Source: a bacterium (GTDB lineage: Bacteria > Pseudomonadota > Alphaproteobacteria > Caulobacterales > Caulobacteraceae). Taken from it: a stretch of 55,458 nt of DNA. Made by a program: the position numbers and the translations under genes. Under the pieces are notes generated by a model. The model did not search any database. It had not been told where the DNA came from and was given only the letters and a program-made list of their open reading frames with translations. This document shows positions 35,642 through 44,484 of this stretch, piece by piece. Each line of letters opens with the position of its first letter. Position 1 is the first letter of the stretch. The stretch covers positions 1 through 55,458 of the forward strand of contig JAVBXP010000051.1 of the NCBI GenBank assembly GCA_030824495.1, read 5' to 3'.

Positions 35642-38158
35642 TTGGCCAGACGCGGGGGCAGAGACGCGGCTGAGATTGAGGCGAGCCAGCCCAGGCGCGG
35701 TCCTGCGCCCGACGGGCGAACTGGCGTCAGCCAGAACGTCATGCGGATCGCGATCCTCGCCACTCTCCTGCTGCTGGCGATCTACACCGCGCTCGCCATG
35801 CTCAAGATCGGCCGCGAAGCCAGCGCCACGCCGCCACAGAACCTGACTCTCGCCAGCCGCACCGAAACGCTGGCGGCCCGCCTCGACGCCGAGGGCGCGG
35901 CGCTTCGCGGCGGCTTGATGGCGGCCAAGGAAATCCTTGAACGCAAAGCCGACCCGCCGCTGGACGCCGCCGAGGCCGGGCTGGCCGTCGCCGACGGGGC
36001 CGCCATCGCCGTAGGCGTAATGGACGCCAATGAGGTGATCGCGGTCGCCGGAAAGGCAGGGGGCGTCGATTGGCGCGCCATCGCCGCCAAGGCAGAACAG
36101 AGCGGCGGCACCATCTGGATCGGCGCCTCGGACCAGAACACCGCTTCATTGGCGCTCGTCGGCAGCGTCGGCACGGACAAGGGGCGTCGCCAGATCGTCG
36201 TCGTCGGAGCGCCCGACCGCCTGACGGCTTCCCTGGACGCCGATCAGGTGGTGGCCACGGCGCAGGGCCAGATCCTGGCCAGCGGCGGAGCCCCTCGCGA
36301 CCTGACCGAGGCCTACGGCCTGCCGACCGCCGAACTGAACCGGTCGCGAGATCTGCTTCGCGGCGTCGCCTCGGATGGATCGCCCCTCGACCTCGCCGCG
36401 CGTCCGGCCATGGGGGGAGCGTTGCTCGCCGTCTCGGCCGCGTCGGCGAGCCGAAATCTCAGCTCGACCGCCATACAACTCGCCTGGCTGACCATCCCGC
36501 TTGGGATCACCTTCCTGCTCGGCCTGCTGCTGTTCCATCAGAGCCGCACCATGGAGGGCGCGCAGCAGGCGGTGATCGACTCCGAGCGCCGGTTCAGGCT
36601 GGCGGTGGAGGCGGCGCGATGCGGGATCTGGGAGTGGGACCTGGTCACCGACCAGATGTTCATGTCCGACGCCACCGGCGCGATCTTTGGCTGGAGCGGC
36701 GGCGGGATCATGTCCGGCCAGGACGTGCTCGATCGCGTCTCGCCCGACCATCGCGAACGCGTGCGCCAGGCGCTATCGACCGCGGCGATCTACGGCGGTT
36801 TCGACGTGTCGTTCCGGGTCCCGTCGCTGGTCGGGGGCCGGCCGACCTGGATCGACGCGCGTGGCCAGGCTTTTGGCCGTTCGACTGAGGACGGCTATTC
36901 ACGGATTATAGGCGTGGCGCTTGACGTCACTGAGGAGCGCATGGCCCAGGCGCGGGCCCAGGCCGCCGAGAACCGGCTGCGCGACGCCATCGAGAGCGTG
37001 TCGGAAGCCTTCGTGCTGTGGGACCGCAACGGCCGTCTGCTGCTCTGCAATCAGAACTACCGCAACGTCTTCTCGCTGGAGCCCAAGCTGCTGACGCCAG
37101 GCGCCGGGCGCGAGGAGATCAACCGCCTTGCCCAGCTCGCCATCCACCAGGAGATGCCAAGCCCCGATGGGCGCAAGGGCGTGCGCGAGGCCGAGCTTTC
37201 CGACGGGCGCTGGATCCAGATCTCGGAGCGGCGCACCGCCGAGGGCGGCCTGGTCGTGACCGCCGCCGACATCACCGCCATCAAGACCCAGGAAGAGGCC
37301 CGCCGGCTCAACGAGCAGGAACTGCAGCGGGCGATCGTCAATCTGGAACGCAGCCAGGACCAGCTCTCCGAACTGGCTCGCAAGTACGAGACCGAGAAGG
37401 TCCGCGCCGAGGGCGCCAACAAAGCCAAGAGCGAATTCCTGGCCAATATGAGCCACGAACTGCGCACGCCGCTGAACGCCATCAACGGATTCTCCGAGAT
37501 CATGGTCGGCGAGATGTTCGGCCCGCTCGGCGACGCGCGCTACAAGGGCTACGCTCAGGACATCCTGTCGTCGGGCCAGCACCTGCTGGCGCTGATCAAC
37601 GACATCCTCGACATGTCGAAGATCGAGGCCGGCAAGATGGCCCTGAAGTTCGAGCCCCTATGGCTGGAGGAAGTGGCCGATGACGCTGTGCGCTTGGTCC
37701 GCAACCGCGCCGAGGCGGCGGGCCTGGCGCTCTCCATCGAGTTCCCGCACCTGCCTGAGGTCGAGGCCGACTACCGCGCGCTGAAACAGGTGCTGCTCAA
37801 CCTGCTGTCCAACGCCATCAAGTTCACCCCGCGCGGCGGCCGGGTGACGATCAGCGCCGAAGGACGGCAGGACCCGCTTGGTGAGCGTATTCGCGTCAGC
37901 GTCCGCGACACCGGCATCGGCATCGCCCAGGACGACCTCGCACGTCTGGCCAAGCCGTTCGAGCAGGTCGAGAATCAGCATTCCAAGACCACCCAGGGCT
38001 CTGGGCTGGGCCTAGCGCTCACCAAGTCGCTGGTGGAGATGCACGGCGGCTCGCTGGACATGCAGAGCACGCCCGGCGAAGGCACGATGGTCAGCTTCTC
38101 CCTGCCCATCCGCCAGAGCGGCGCGGTGCGCACCGCCCCGGGTTTCGCGGTCGCCTAG
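35642..38158 (+). CDS. pleC: PleC-type polar histidine kinase/phosphatase
   Basis: 838 residues from TTG 35642 (AAGGAG nine bases upstream; an ATG at 35741 would lose the basic cytoplasmic N-terminus). Layout: membrane segment about 34-51, periplasmic domain about 55-275, second segment about 278-297, PAS about 318-430, second PAS about 445-545, coiled linker, HisKA with H605 (FLANMSHELRTPLNAINGFS) and HATPase with DTGIGIAQDD and GSGLGLALTKSLVEMHGG. Caulobacter PleC is 842 residues with catalytic H610, two membrane segments and PAS domains; the near-identical layout supports the name. PleC acts on DivK and PleD to set asymmetric cell fate. A related PdhS-family kinase is the alternative. Its stop interlocks with the Spy-like gene (CTAG). 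Confidence 0.85.
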   Translation: MARRGGRDAAEIEASQPRRGPAPDGRTGVSQNVMRIAILATLLLLAIYTALAMLKIGREASATPPQNLTLASRTETLAARLDAEGAALRGGLMAAKEILERKADPPLDAAEAGLAVADGAAIAVGVMDANEVIAVAGKAGGVDWRAIAAKAEQSGGTIWIGASDQNTASLALVGSVGTDKGRRQIVVVGAPDRLTASLDADQVVATAQGQILASGGAPRDLTEAYGLPTAELNRSRDLLRGVASDGSPLDLAARPAMGGALLAVSAASASRNLSSTAIQLAWLTIPLGITFLLGLLLFHQSRTMEGAQQAVIDSERRFRLAVEAARCGIWEWDLVTDQMFMSDATGAIFGWSGGGIMSGQDVLDRVSPDHRERVRQALSTAAIYGGFDVSFRVPSLVGGRPTWIDARGQAFGRSTEDGYSRIIGVALDVTEERMAQARAQAAENRLRDAIESVSEAFVLWDRNGRLLLCNQNYRNVFSLEPKLLTPGAGREEINRLAQLAIHQEMPSPDGRKGVREAELSDGRWIQISERRTAEGGLVVTAADITAIKTQEEARRLNEQELQRAIVNLERSQDQLSELARKYETEKVRAEGANKAKSEFLANMSHELRTPLNAINGFSEIMVGEMFGPLGDARYKGYAQDILSSGQHLLALINDILDMSKIEAGKMALKFEPLWLEEVADDAVRLVRNRAEAAGLALSIEFPHLPEVEADYRALKQVLLNLLSNAIKFTPRGGRVTISAEGRQDPLGERIRVSVRDTGIGIAQDDLARLAKPFEQVENQHSKTTQGSGLGLALTKSLVEMHGGSLDMQSTPGEGTMVSFSLPIRQSGAVRTAPGFAVA

Positions 38159-38640
38159 CGCGGCGACCTGGGACCACGCTCCTGATTGCGCCCGCGCGCG
38201 GGCGGTTCGGCCAGGGCGGTCGCCAGCTTCTTGCGCTCCACCGGCGTCAGTTCGGCGGCGAAGTCGACAATGCGGTCGTCAATCTCGCCGCGCGTGCCGG
38301 CTTCCCTGTCACGGATATCGGCCAGTCGCTGCTTGGTCACGGCCGGATCGAACGGCTCTGCGCCCAGCGTGCGCCACGCCTGCGCCCTAGCCTCGCGGGT
38401 CTGGCGCATCGTGGTCCGCGCCTCCATTCCTTGGCCGCGCAACATGGTGCGGAAGGCCTTCGCCTTCTCGGGATCAAGCGCCTGGGCGGCGGCCCAGACC
38501 GGCTGATTCATTCGCGCCATCGGCGGACGGTCGGGCCGCAGACGCTGACCGACGACAAGCCCGCCGATCACCCCGCCCACCAGGAAGAGGTTCACCGCCA
38601 GCGAGACGAACAGGACAATCAGGAGTGTCTTGCGGCTCAT
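38155..38640 (-). CDS. Spy/CnrX-like periplasmic sensor protein
   Basis: 161 residues from ATG 38640, whose A is shared with the preceding stop (TGATG). One N-terminal membrane anchor (LLIVLFVSLAVNLFLVGGVIGG), then a helical periplasmic domain with ARTTMRQTREARAQAW and the LTPVERKKLATAL motif of the Spy/ZraP/CnrX group. The last 15 residues are Arg-rich. It contains no histidine or cysteine, so the metal-binding ligands of CnrX and ZraP are absent. Third gene of an ECF sigma, anti-sigma, Spy-like arrangement, so most likely the periplasmic signal-input or chaperone arm of that system. Confidence 0.8.
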   Translation of the reverse strand: MSRKTLLIVLFVSLAVNLFLVGGVIGGLVVGQRLRPDRPPMARMNQPVWAAAQALDPEKAKAFRTMLRGQGMEARTTMRQTREARAQAWRTLGAEPFDPAVTKQRLADIRDREAGTRGEIDDRIVDFAAELTPVERKKLATALAEPPARGRNQERGPRSPR

Positions 38641-39062
38641 CACGCGCCTTCCCCGATCACGACGTCCGAGAAGTCGTCATAGCCGCTGAGCACGGCGCTC
38701 ACCGTGTCGTCCTGCTGCACGACCACATCCGACATCCTCACCCCGACGACCAGGCCAGCGGCGCAGGCCGCCGCCAGTCCAGCCCCCAGCCCGGCGCGCC
38801 AGAACCAGCCCCGAACGCCTCCGCGCGCGGGGCGTGCCGACGGCGCCGCGGCGATCACCGCCTCGCGCAATTGATGACTGACCGCCATCGGCGCCCAGGC
38901 GTCGAGCACGGCGTCCAAGTCCGCCGGCGCGGCAAGCGCGGCCTTGGCGAACTCGGGCTCGGCCGCCATCAGCAGGGCCGCCGCGTCACGTTCGGCCGCC
39001 GGCCAGCGCGCGATGTCGCCGCCATAGATTTCCGCCAGATCCTCAAAGCGTTCGCGGGTCAT
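38640..39062 (-). CDS. Probable anti-sigma factor, single-pass membrane protein
   Basis: 140 residues. The N-terminal cytoplasmic part (about 1-80; RFEDLAEIYGGDIARWPAAERDAA) is helical. One membrane segment (about 85-108, GLGAGLAAACAAGLVVGV) leads to a short periplasmic tail of about 30 acidic residues. It lies four bases after the ECF sigma gene and overlaps the Spy-like gene by one base. There is no H-x3-C-x2-C zinc motif, so it is not a ZAS-type redox sensor. Assignment rests on position, size and topology more than on motif. Confidence 0.75.
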   Translation of the reverse strand: MTRERFEDLAEIYGGDIARWPAAERDAAALLMAAEPEFAKAALAAPADLDAVLDAWAPMAVSHQLREAVIAAAPSARPARGGVRGWFWRAGLGAGLAAACAAGLVVGVRMSDVVVQQDDTVSAVLSGYDDFSDVVIGEGA

Positions 39063-39066
39063 GAGG

Positions 39067-39615
39067 TCAGTTTTCCACCATATCCGACAGGGCCACGCGC
39101 AAGGCGCGCCGTCCCCTTGCGAGCAGACTCTCCAAGGCGTCGACGCTGACGCCCATCAGGGCGGCGGCCTCGACATTGGAAAGTTCCTGATAGTGACAGA
39201 GGCTCACCGCCTCCCTTTGCCGATCCGGCAAGCTGCGCATGGCCGAGGCCACGCGCAGTCCGACATCCCGGGCCTGCAAGCTGCGGTCGGGAGCCGGCCC
39301 CTCGTCCACCAGTTCGGGCGGCGCGTCGGTCGCCACTTCGCGTCGGCGGCGCAGGCGGTCGTAGCAAAGGTTCAGCGCCACGCGGTGCAGCCAGGTATCG
39401 AATTTCGCCACGCCGGGTCGCCAATCGCGCGCCTGTTTCCAAGCCCGCACGAAGGTCTCCTGCGCCACATCCTCCGCCTCGGCCGGGTCGCCAAGCATCC
39501 GCCCTGCCAGCGCCAGCAGGCGCGGCAGCTTGCGCGCCACCAGCGCGCGCACGGCGGCAGGGTCGCCCTCGCCCACCCGCGCCAGCAGCGCCTCGTCGGG
39601 ATCGCCCAGGTCCAA
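39067..39615 (-). CDS. ECF-family RNA polymerase sigma factor
   Basis: 182 residues from TTG 39615 with GAGG six bases before it. Region 2 (about 10-80): LLARVGEGDPAAVRALV, DPAEAEDVAQETFVRAW and FDTWLHRVALNLCYDRLRR; region 4 (about 118-175): SLPDRQREAVSLCHYQELSNVEAAALMGVSVDALESLLARGRR. No region 3, as in all ECF factors. It should direct transcription of an envelope-stress regulon and of its own cluster. Held inactive presumably by the next gene product. Upstream, 41 bases away on the same strand, is an EF-hand gene. Confidence 0.93.
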   Translation of the reverse strand: MDLGDPDEALLARVGEGDPAAVRALVARKLPRLLALAGRMLGDPAEAEDVAQETFVRAWKQARDWRPGVAKFDTWLHRVALNLCYDRLRRRREVATDAPPELVDEGPAPDRSLQARDVGLRVASAMRSLPDRQREAVSLCHYQELSNVEAAALMGVSVDALESLLARGRRALRVALSDMVEN

Positions 39616-39656
39616 GCCTCACCTCACCGTGGCCGGGCGCAAGCTTGCTATGAGTT

Positions 39657-40058
39657 TCAACCGGCGTCACGGCCGCGGTTCTGGCGCAGAGCTTGGATCT
39701 CGTCCTTGCTCAGCGAGCCATCCTTGTTGGTGTCGCCCAATTCGAAGCGGCGCTTGGCGCCGGCGTCGATCTCAGCGCGGGTGATGACCCCGTCCTTGTT
39801 GGCGTCCAGCCGCGTCCAGATGCGATCGACCATCGCCGCCCCGTTTGGTGCGCGATCAGCAAGGGGCTTGGCCTCGGCCCGGGTGATCTTGCCGTCCTTG
39901 TCAGCGTCGAGCCGCAAAATGCCGTTGGCCTGCACCTGCTGAAACTCGGACAGCGTCACCTTCCCATCCTTATCCAGGTCGGGATTTGGCGCCCACATTT
40001 GCGCTTGCGCGGCGCCGGCGGCGAGGGTCAGGGCGGCCGCCAATAGGACGTGCTTCAT
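39657..40058 (-). CDS. Exported EF-hand calcium-binding protein
   Basis: 133 residues from ATG 40058 (AGAGGA six bases upstream). Signal peptide MKHVLLAAALTLAAGAAQAQ, then four canonical EF-hand loops: DLDKDGKVTLSE, DADKDGKITRAE, DANKDGVITRAE and DTNKDGSLSKDE, each with acidic ligands at positions 1, 3, 5 and 12. Periplasmic or secreted. It precedes the ECF sigma gene in the same direction and may be cotranscribed with it, suggesting a link between calcium or envelope state and the sigma system; that link is inference. Confidence 0.93.
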   Translation of the reverse strand: MKHVLLAAALTLAAGAAQAQMWAPNPDLDKDGKVTLSEFQQVQANGILRLDADKDGKITRAEAKPLADRAPNGAAMVDRIWTRLDANKDGVITRAEIDAGAKRRFELGDTNKDGSLSKDEIQALRQNRGRDAG

Positions 40059-40124
40059 GGAATTCCTCTGGGGCGGCCGAACGCCGATCATAGGTTCAAC
40101 GCTGGGCTCGCCGCTTTCCGTCGC

Positions 40125-43022
40125 TCAGGACCGAACAATGGTGTCGTAGGCTTGGCGCGCGCCAGTTCGAGCAGTGTCCAGCTTGGCCTTCAACGCTCGG
40201 AAGTCCTTAGCCTCGCCCGCCCGGGCCAGCAGGGCGCGGAACGCCTTCGGCTCATCGGACGGGTCTGCGTTGTCGGCCAAGGCCACCTTCAACAACTGGG
40301 TGAGGTTTTGTTGCAGGGTCCAGGCCTTGCGCAGAGCCGCCAACGACGGGGCAGGCGCCAGCCCCGCGGCGCCGGCCGCGACCAGGGCCTCGGCGGTGTT
40401 CTGGCTCAGAGGTCCGCCCTCGGCTGCATGAGCCAGTTGCAGGAACTGAACGGCGAACTCGATATCGACCAGGCCCCCCGGCGACAGCTTCAGGTCCCAC
40501 TCACCCTTGGGCGGACGCTCCTGCTCCAGAAGTTCACGCATCTCGCGCACGTCCTTGACGGTGCGGGCGCGTTCGCGGGGATGGCGCAAGGCCGCCTCGA
40601 TCGCCGCCGTCGCGTCCTGGCCGAAGCCCTCGGACGTGGCCCAGACCACCCGCGCCCTGGTGAGGGCCATCAGCTCCCAGGTCTCGGCCTCACGGTCGTA
40701 ATACTCCTCGAAGGCCGGGAAGCTCACCGCGACCGGTCCCTTGGTGCCGGAGGGGCGAAGCTGCATGTCAACTTCGTAGAGTTCCCCCTCGCCCGTCGGG
40801 ATCGACAGGGCCGCGATCAGCCTCTGGGTAAACCGGCCATAGAAGGTCTCGGCGCTCCACTCCTTGACGGTCGACACCGCCCCCGGAGCGGCTGCCCGGT
40901 AGAGGGTCATGAGGTCCAGGTCCGAACCGGCGCTCATCTCGCGCGAGCCGCACTTGCCCAGCGCGATCACCGCGACGTCGCCCGAGAACGCCCCGCCCAG
41001 CCGCTCGGCCTCGGCCAGTGCCGCCGGCGCGAGGGTTTCAATGCAGATGTCGGCGAGATTGGCGAAGGCCCGGCCAGCCGTCTCGGCGCTGGCGGCGCCG
41101 CTGATCACCTGCACGCCGACGCGGAACGCCTGCTCGCGATGCACCCGGCGAACAGCGTCCATCACACCTTCGAACCCGTCGGCCCGGCTCACCGCCACGG
41201 CCATCGCATTGCGGTCTTCTTCCGAATCCAGATCGGCGAAGAACGCTCCATCCAGCAAGGCGTCCAACGCCGCCGGCCGGCGAGCCAGGGTGTTGGCCAG
41301 GCGCGGCGCAAAGGCCATCACCTGCACCATCAACTCGAACAACTTGGGCTGAGCCAGGAACAGCGACTGAAGCTGCACCCCTGAAGAGAGCTTGGAGAAG
41401 AAATCCTCGAACCGGGTGAAGGCTGTATCGGCGGCGCCGGAAGCTTGGGCTGCGTCGAGCAGGCGCGGGGCCAAGCGGGTGAACAACTCGCGCCCACGCT
41501 CGGTGCGGGTAGCCTGGATATGGCCGTGGTGCCAGTTGCGGATGGTCTGGGAGATCCGCGCCGGATTGGAAAAGCCCATGCGGCTCAAGGTCGAGAGCGT
41601 CTCGGGATCATCCTCGACGCCGGTGAAGATCAGGCTGCCGAACTTGGATGACAGCTGCTCCTCATCCGGGAACAGCTCCCCATAGCGACGATTGACGGTC
41701 TTCAAGGTCCTTTCGATAGCGGCGTCGAAACTGCGCACGCGATCATAGCCGGAGAGCGCCGCCACGCGCTTGCGCTCGCCATCGGATTCCGAAAGTCTGT
41801 GGGTCTGCTCGTCGGCCAGCATCTGGATGCGGTGCTCGGCCGAACGAAGCTGCTTGTAGGCCTCGGTGAGTTCGTCGGCGGCCTGGCTCGATACATGCCC
41901 GGCCGCCTCCAGCGCGCCTAGCGCGTCCAGGGTGCGCGGCGATCGCAGTTCCGGGTGCCTGCCGCCCAGGATCAACTGCTGGGTCTGGACGTAGAACTCG
42001 ATCTCGCGAATGCCGCCGCGGCCGAGCTTCAGGTCCACACCTTTGGCGGTCAGCCGATCATCGACCTTGTGGACGTGGATCTGGCGCTTGATCGAATGGA
42101 TGTCGGCGATGGCGGCGAAGTCGAGATTCTTACGCCAGATGAACGGCGCCAGTTCCTCCAGGAACGCCCGCCCCCGGCCAACATCGCCGGCCGCCGCGCG
42201 CGCCTTGATGAACGCCGCCCGCTCCCAATTCTGACCGACGCTCTCATAATAATCGAAGGCCGCCGCCGCCGGGATCGCCGGCGGGGTCGAGGACGGGTCG
42301 GGGCGCAAGCGCAGATCGACGCGAAAGACATAGCCGTCACCGGTCTTGTCCTGCATCAACTCGGCCAGCCTTTGGGTCAGCCGAACCGCAAAGCCTTGCG
42401 TCTCGACGCCCTCGGCCAGGGGCAGCGCTTCGGGCTCGTAGAAGACCGAGATGTCGATATCGCTGGAATAGTTCAGCTCATAGGCGCCGTGCTTGCCCAT
42501 GGCGATGCAGAACCAGCCGGGCACCGGTCCCTCCTCGCCGGTTCCGATCCGCATCAATCGCCCGGCGTCCAATTCAGCCTGCGCCGCGACGCTGAGCGCC
42601 GCGTAGAGCGCGGCGTCGGCGAACCGGGTCAGCGAACCGGTGACGGCGTCCAGATCCCAGACCCCGCCAAGATCGGCCAAGGCGATCAACAGGTGCGCCT
42701 CGGCCTTGAGCTTGCGCAGGCCCGACTTGGCGGCTTCCCAATCGGCGGAGGACAGGGCTGTTGTACGGGTCAGCAGATCCTCGAACCGCGCGTCCGGATC
42801 GCTGATCAGCAGATCGCGCAGCCGAGCAGGATCTCGCCGCGCCAGACTGGCCAGGTAGGGCGAGGCGCCGAACACCGGCGCCAAGGCCGGCCACCCGGCG
42901 TCGAGCACATCCAGCCACCCGTCGCGGGTGGCGACCTCGACCAGGACATTGCGCGCCCGGTCAGCGGCCTTGGGATCGGCCACGGGGCCGCACGGTTTCA
43001 GGACGTCGAGAAGCTGAGTCAT
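40125..43022 (-). CDS. glnE: Bifunctional glutamine synthetase adenylyltransferase/adenylyl-removing enzyme
   Basis: 965 residues. Two nucleotidyltransferase domains in tandem: an N-terminal deadenylylating one with YSSDIDISVFYEPEALP and DLRLRPDPSS (about 180-260), and a C-terminal adenylylating one with SAGSDLDLMTLY and VDMQLRPSGTKGPVAV (about 690-780). Each is followed by a GlnE-associated helical domain (GREL and RGIREIEFYVQ; GGLVDIEFAVQFL). It adenylylates GlnA when nitrogen is plentiful and reverses this when PII-UMP signals shortage. Monocistronic; the two-component operon lies upstream on the same strand. Confidence 0.97.
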   Translation of the reverse strand: MTQLLDVLKPCGPVADPKAADRARNVLVEVATRDGWLDVLDAGWPALAPVFGASPYLASLARRDPARLRDLLISDPDARFEDLLTRTTALSSADWEAAKSGLRKLKAEAHLLIALADLGGVWDLDAVTGSLTRFADAALYAALSVAAQAELDAGRLMRIGTGEEGPVPGWFCIAMGKHGAYELNYSSDIDISVFYEPEALPLAEGVETQGFAVRLTQRLAELMQDKTGDGYVFRVDLRLRPDPSSTPPAIPAAAAFDYYESVGQNWERAAFIKARAAAGDVGRGRAFLEELAPFIWRKNLDFAAIADIHSIKRQIHVHKVDDRLTAKGVDLKLGRGGIREIEFYVQTQQLILGGRHPELRSPRTLDALGALEAAGHVSSQAADELTEAYKQLRSAEHRIQMLADEQTHRLSESDGERKRVAALSGYDRVRSFDAAIERTLKTVNRRYGELFPDEEQLSSKFGSLIFTGVEDDPETLSTLSRMGFSNPARISQTIRNWHHGHIQATRTERGRELFTRLAPRLLDAAQASGAADTAFTRFEDFFSKLSSGVQLQSLFLAQPKLFELMVQVMAFAPRLANTLARRPAALDALLDGAFFADLDSEEDRNAMAVAVSRADGFEGVMDAVRRVHREQAFRVGVQVISGAASAETAGRAFANLADICIETLAPAALAEAERLGGAFSGDVAVIALGKCGSREMSAGSDLDLMTLYRAAAPGAVSTVKEWSAETFYGRFTQRLIAALSIPTGEGELYEVDMQLRPSGTKGPVAVSFPAFEEYYDREAETWELMALTRARVVWATSEGFGQDATAAIEAALRHPRERARTVKDVREMRELLEQERPPKGEWDLKLSPGGLVDIEFAVQFLQLAHAAEGGPLSQNTAEALVAAGAAGLAPAPSLAALRKAWTLQQNLTQLLKVALADNADPSDEPKAFRALLARAGEAKDFRALKAKLDTARTGARQAYDTIVRS

Positions 43023-43065
43023 CGTCGAACACTGTAGCGGCCCGACGATGGATATTTCACTATCC

Positions 43066-44469
43066 CTAGGCCGCCCGGGGCAAGATCAGGGCGACGCGCA
43101 GGCCCGGGCCGATCTCACCGACCTTGCCGGGGCCTTCCGACAGCTCCAGCCGCCCGCCATGCGCCTCGGCGACGGCGGCCACCAGCGATAGGCCAAGACC
43201 CGAGCCGGGCTCGCTGCGGCTGTTCTCCAGGCGCACGAAACGTTCGACCACGCGGGCGCGATCCTCGTCGGGCACGCCGGGACCAGTGTCAGTGATTGAG
43301 TACTCGACCTCGCCGGACGACCGCCGCCGCACGCGGAACATGATCGCCCCGCCGGCGGGCGTGTACTTCACGGCGTTGTCCAGCAGGTTGGCCAGCGCCT
43401 GGGCCAGGAATTCGCGGTTGCCCCGGACCTGAAGGTCCTTGGTCAGTTCGGCGTCGAACTCGAGCCCCTTGTCCTCGCAGGTCGGCTCGTAGAGTTCGGC
43501 CAGGTCGGCGGCGAGATCGGCCGGATCGAACACCACCTGGTCGGGCGCCTGACCAGCGGCCTGCAGACGGGCGATCGAAAGCACGGCGCCGAACGTCTTC
43601 AACACCCCATCGGTGTCTTCCAGCGCCTGGGCGAGGGCTTCCTCGGCGTTGCCCTTGCCGGCCTCCACGTCGAGATAGGCGGTCTCCAGCCGGGCGCGCA
43701 GGCGCGTCAGGGGCGAGCGCAGATCATGAGCGATGGCGTCGCCGGCATGACGATGGCCCGCCATCGAACGCTCCAATCGGTCCAGCATCTCGTTGATGCC
43801 TTCGGAGAGTTCGTCGAACTCATCGCGCGTGCCGCGCACCTGGGCCCTAGCGCCGAAGTCACCGTTGCGCACGGCGGTGACGACGTCGTTCAAGGCGCCC
43901 ATGCTGCGCGAGACATTGCGGCTGACCAGCAGGCCGCCGGCCAAGCCCAGCACGATCACCAGCGCCCCGGCGCCCCAGAGGGCGCGGACGATCTTGACCA
44001 CATAGGCCTGGTCTTCGCTGACATCGGCCCCGACGAACAGTATCTCGCCACCGCTCAGCCGCTCTTGGAAGCCGCGCGCCGGATGCTTCACCAACCGGCC
44101 TTGGGCGTCATAGTCGGTGACGGAGAAGCTGGCCCGCGACGGGGCGCCGTTGGTGTCTTCCAGCGGCGATTCAGCGATCGAGCCGGAGATGCGCGTGCCG
44201 TCCGGCTTCATCAGCAGGTAAAGAAACGGCCGCTCGCTGGAGGCCCGCTCGATCAGCGACTGGTTCACCGCATCGACGCCGGCCCGGTCATAGGCCGCCA
44301 CCAACGAGCGCATTTCGCGCGTGATGTTCTGGTCGGTGCGACGCGTCGCCTCGCCGGCGGTGGCGAGATAGATGTAGGCCAGGAAGGCGCTGGCCGCCGC
44401 AGCGAACAACGCCAGGAACAGCAGTGTCAGTCTGAACGGAGTGGTCCTGAAAAGCCTGGGCAGGCGCAT
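43066..44469 (-). CDS. Sensor histidine kinase of an OmpR-type two-component system
   Basis: 467 residues. First membrane segment about 12-35, a periplasmic domain about 36-160 (SSERPFLYLLMKPDG), second segment about 163-183, HAMP about 184-236 and HisKA with H248 (GDAIAHDLRSPLTRLRARLE). The HATPase domain has N, G1 and G2 boxes (LANLLDNAVKYTP, DTGPGVPDEDR, GSGLGLSLVAAVAEAHGG). It lies 15 bases after its response regulator. The position between degP and glnE matches the FeuPQ pair of rhizobia (from memory), which suggests envelope or osmotic sensing. Confidence 0.93.
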   Translation of the reverse strand: MRLPRLFRTTPFRLTLLFLALFAAAASAFLAYIYLATAGEATRRTDQNITREMRSLVAAYDRAGVDAVNQSLIERASSERPFLYLLMKPDGTRISGSIAESPLEDTNGAPSRASFSVTDYDAQGRLVKHPARGFQERLSGGEILFVGADVSEDQAYVVKIVRALWGAGALVIVLGLAGGLLVSRNVSRSMGALNDVVTAVRNGDFGARAQVRGTRDEFDELSEGINEMLDRLERSMAGHRHAGDAIAHDLRSPLTRLRARLETAYLDVEAGKGNAEEALAQALEDTDGVLKTFGAVLSIARLQAAGQAPDQVVFDPADLAADLAELYEPTCEDKGLEFDAELTKDLQVRGNREFLAQALANLLDNAVKYTPAGGAIMFRVRRRSSGEVEYSITDTGPGVPDEDRARVVERFVRLENSRSEPGSGLGLSLVAAVAEAHGGRLELSEGPGKVGEIGPGLRVALILPRAA

Positions 44470-44484
44470 GGCGTGCGCCGGGCT

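Noticed and set aside
40050..41384. 444-codon open frame antisense to glnE
   Set aside because: Low-complexity Arg/Gln/Leu-rich shadow of GlnE.
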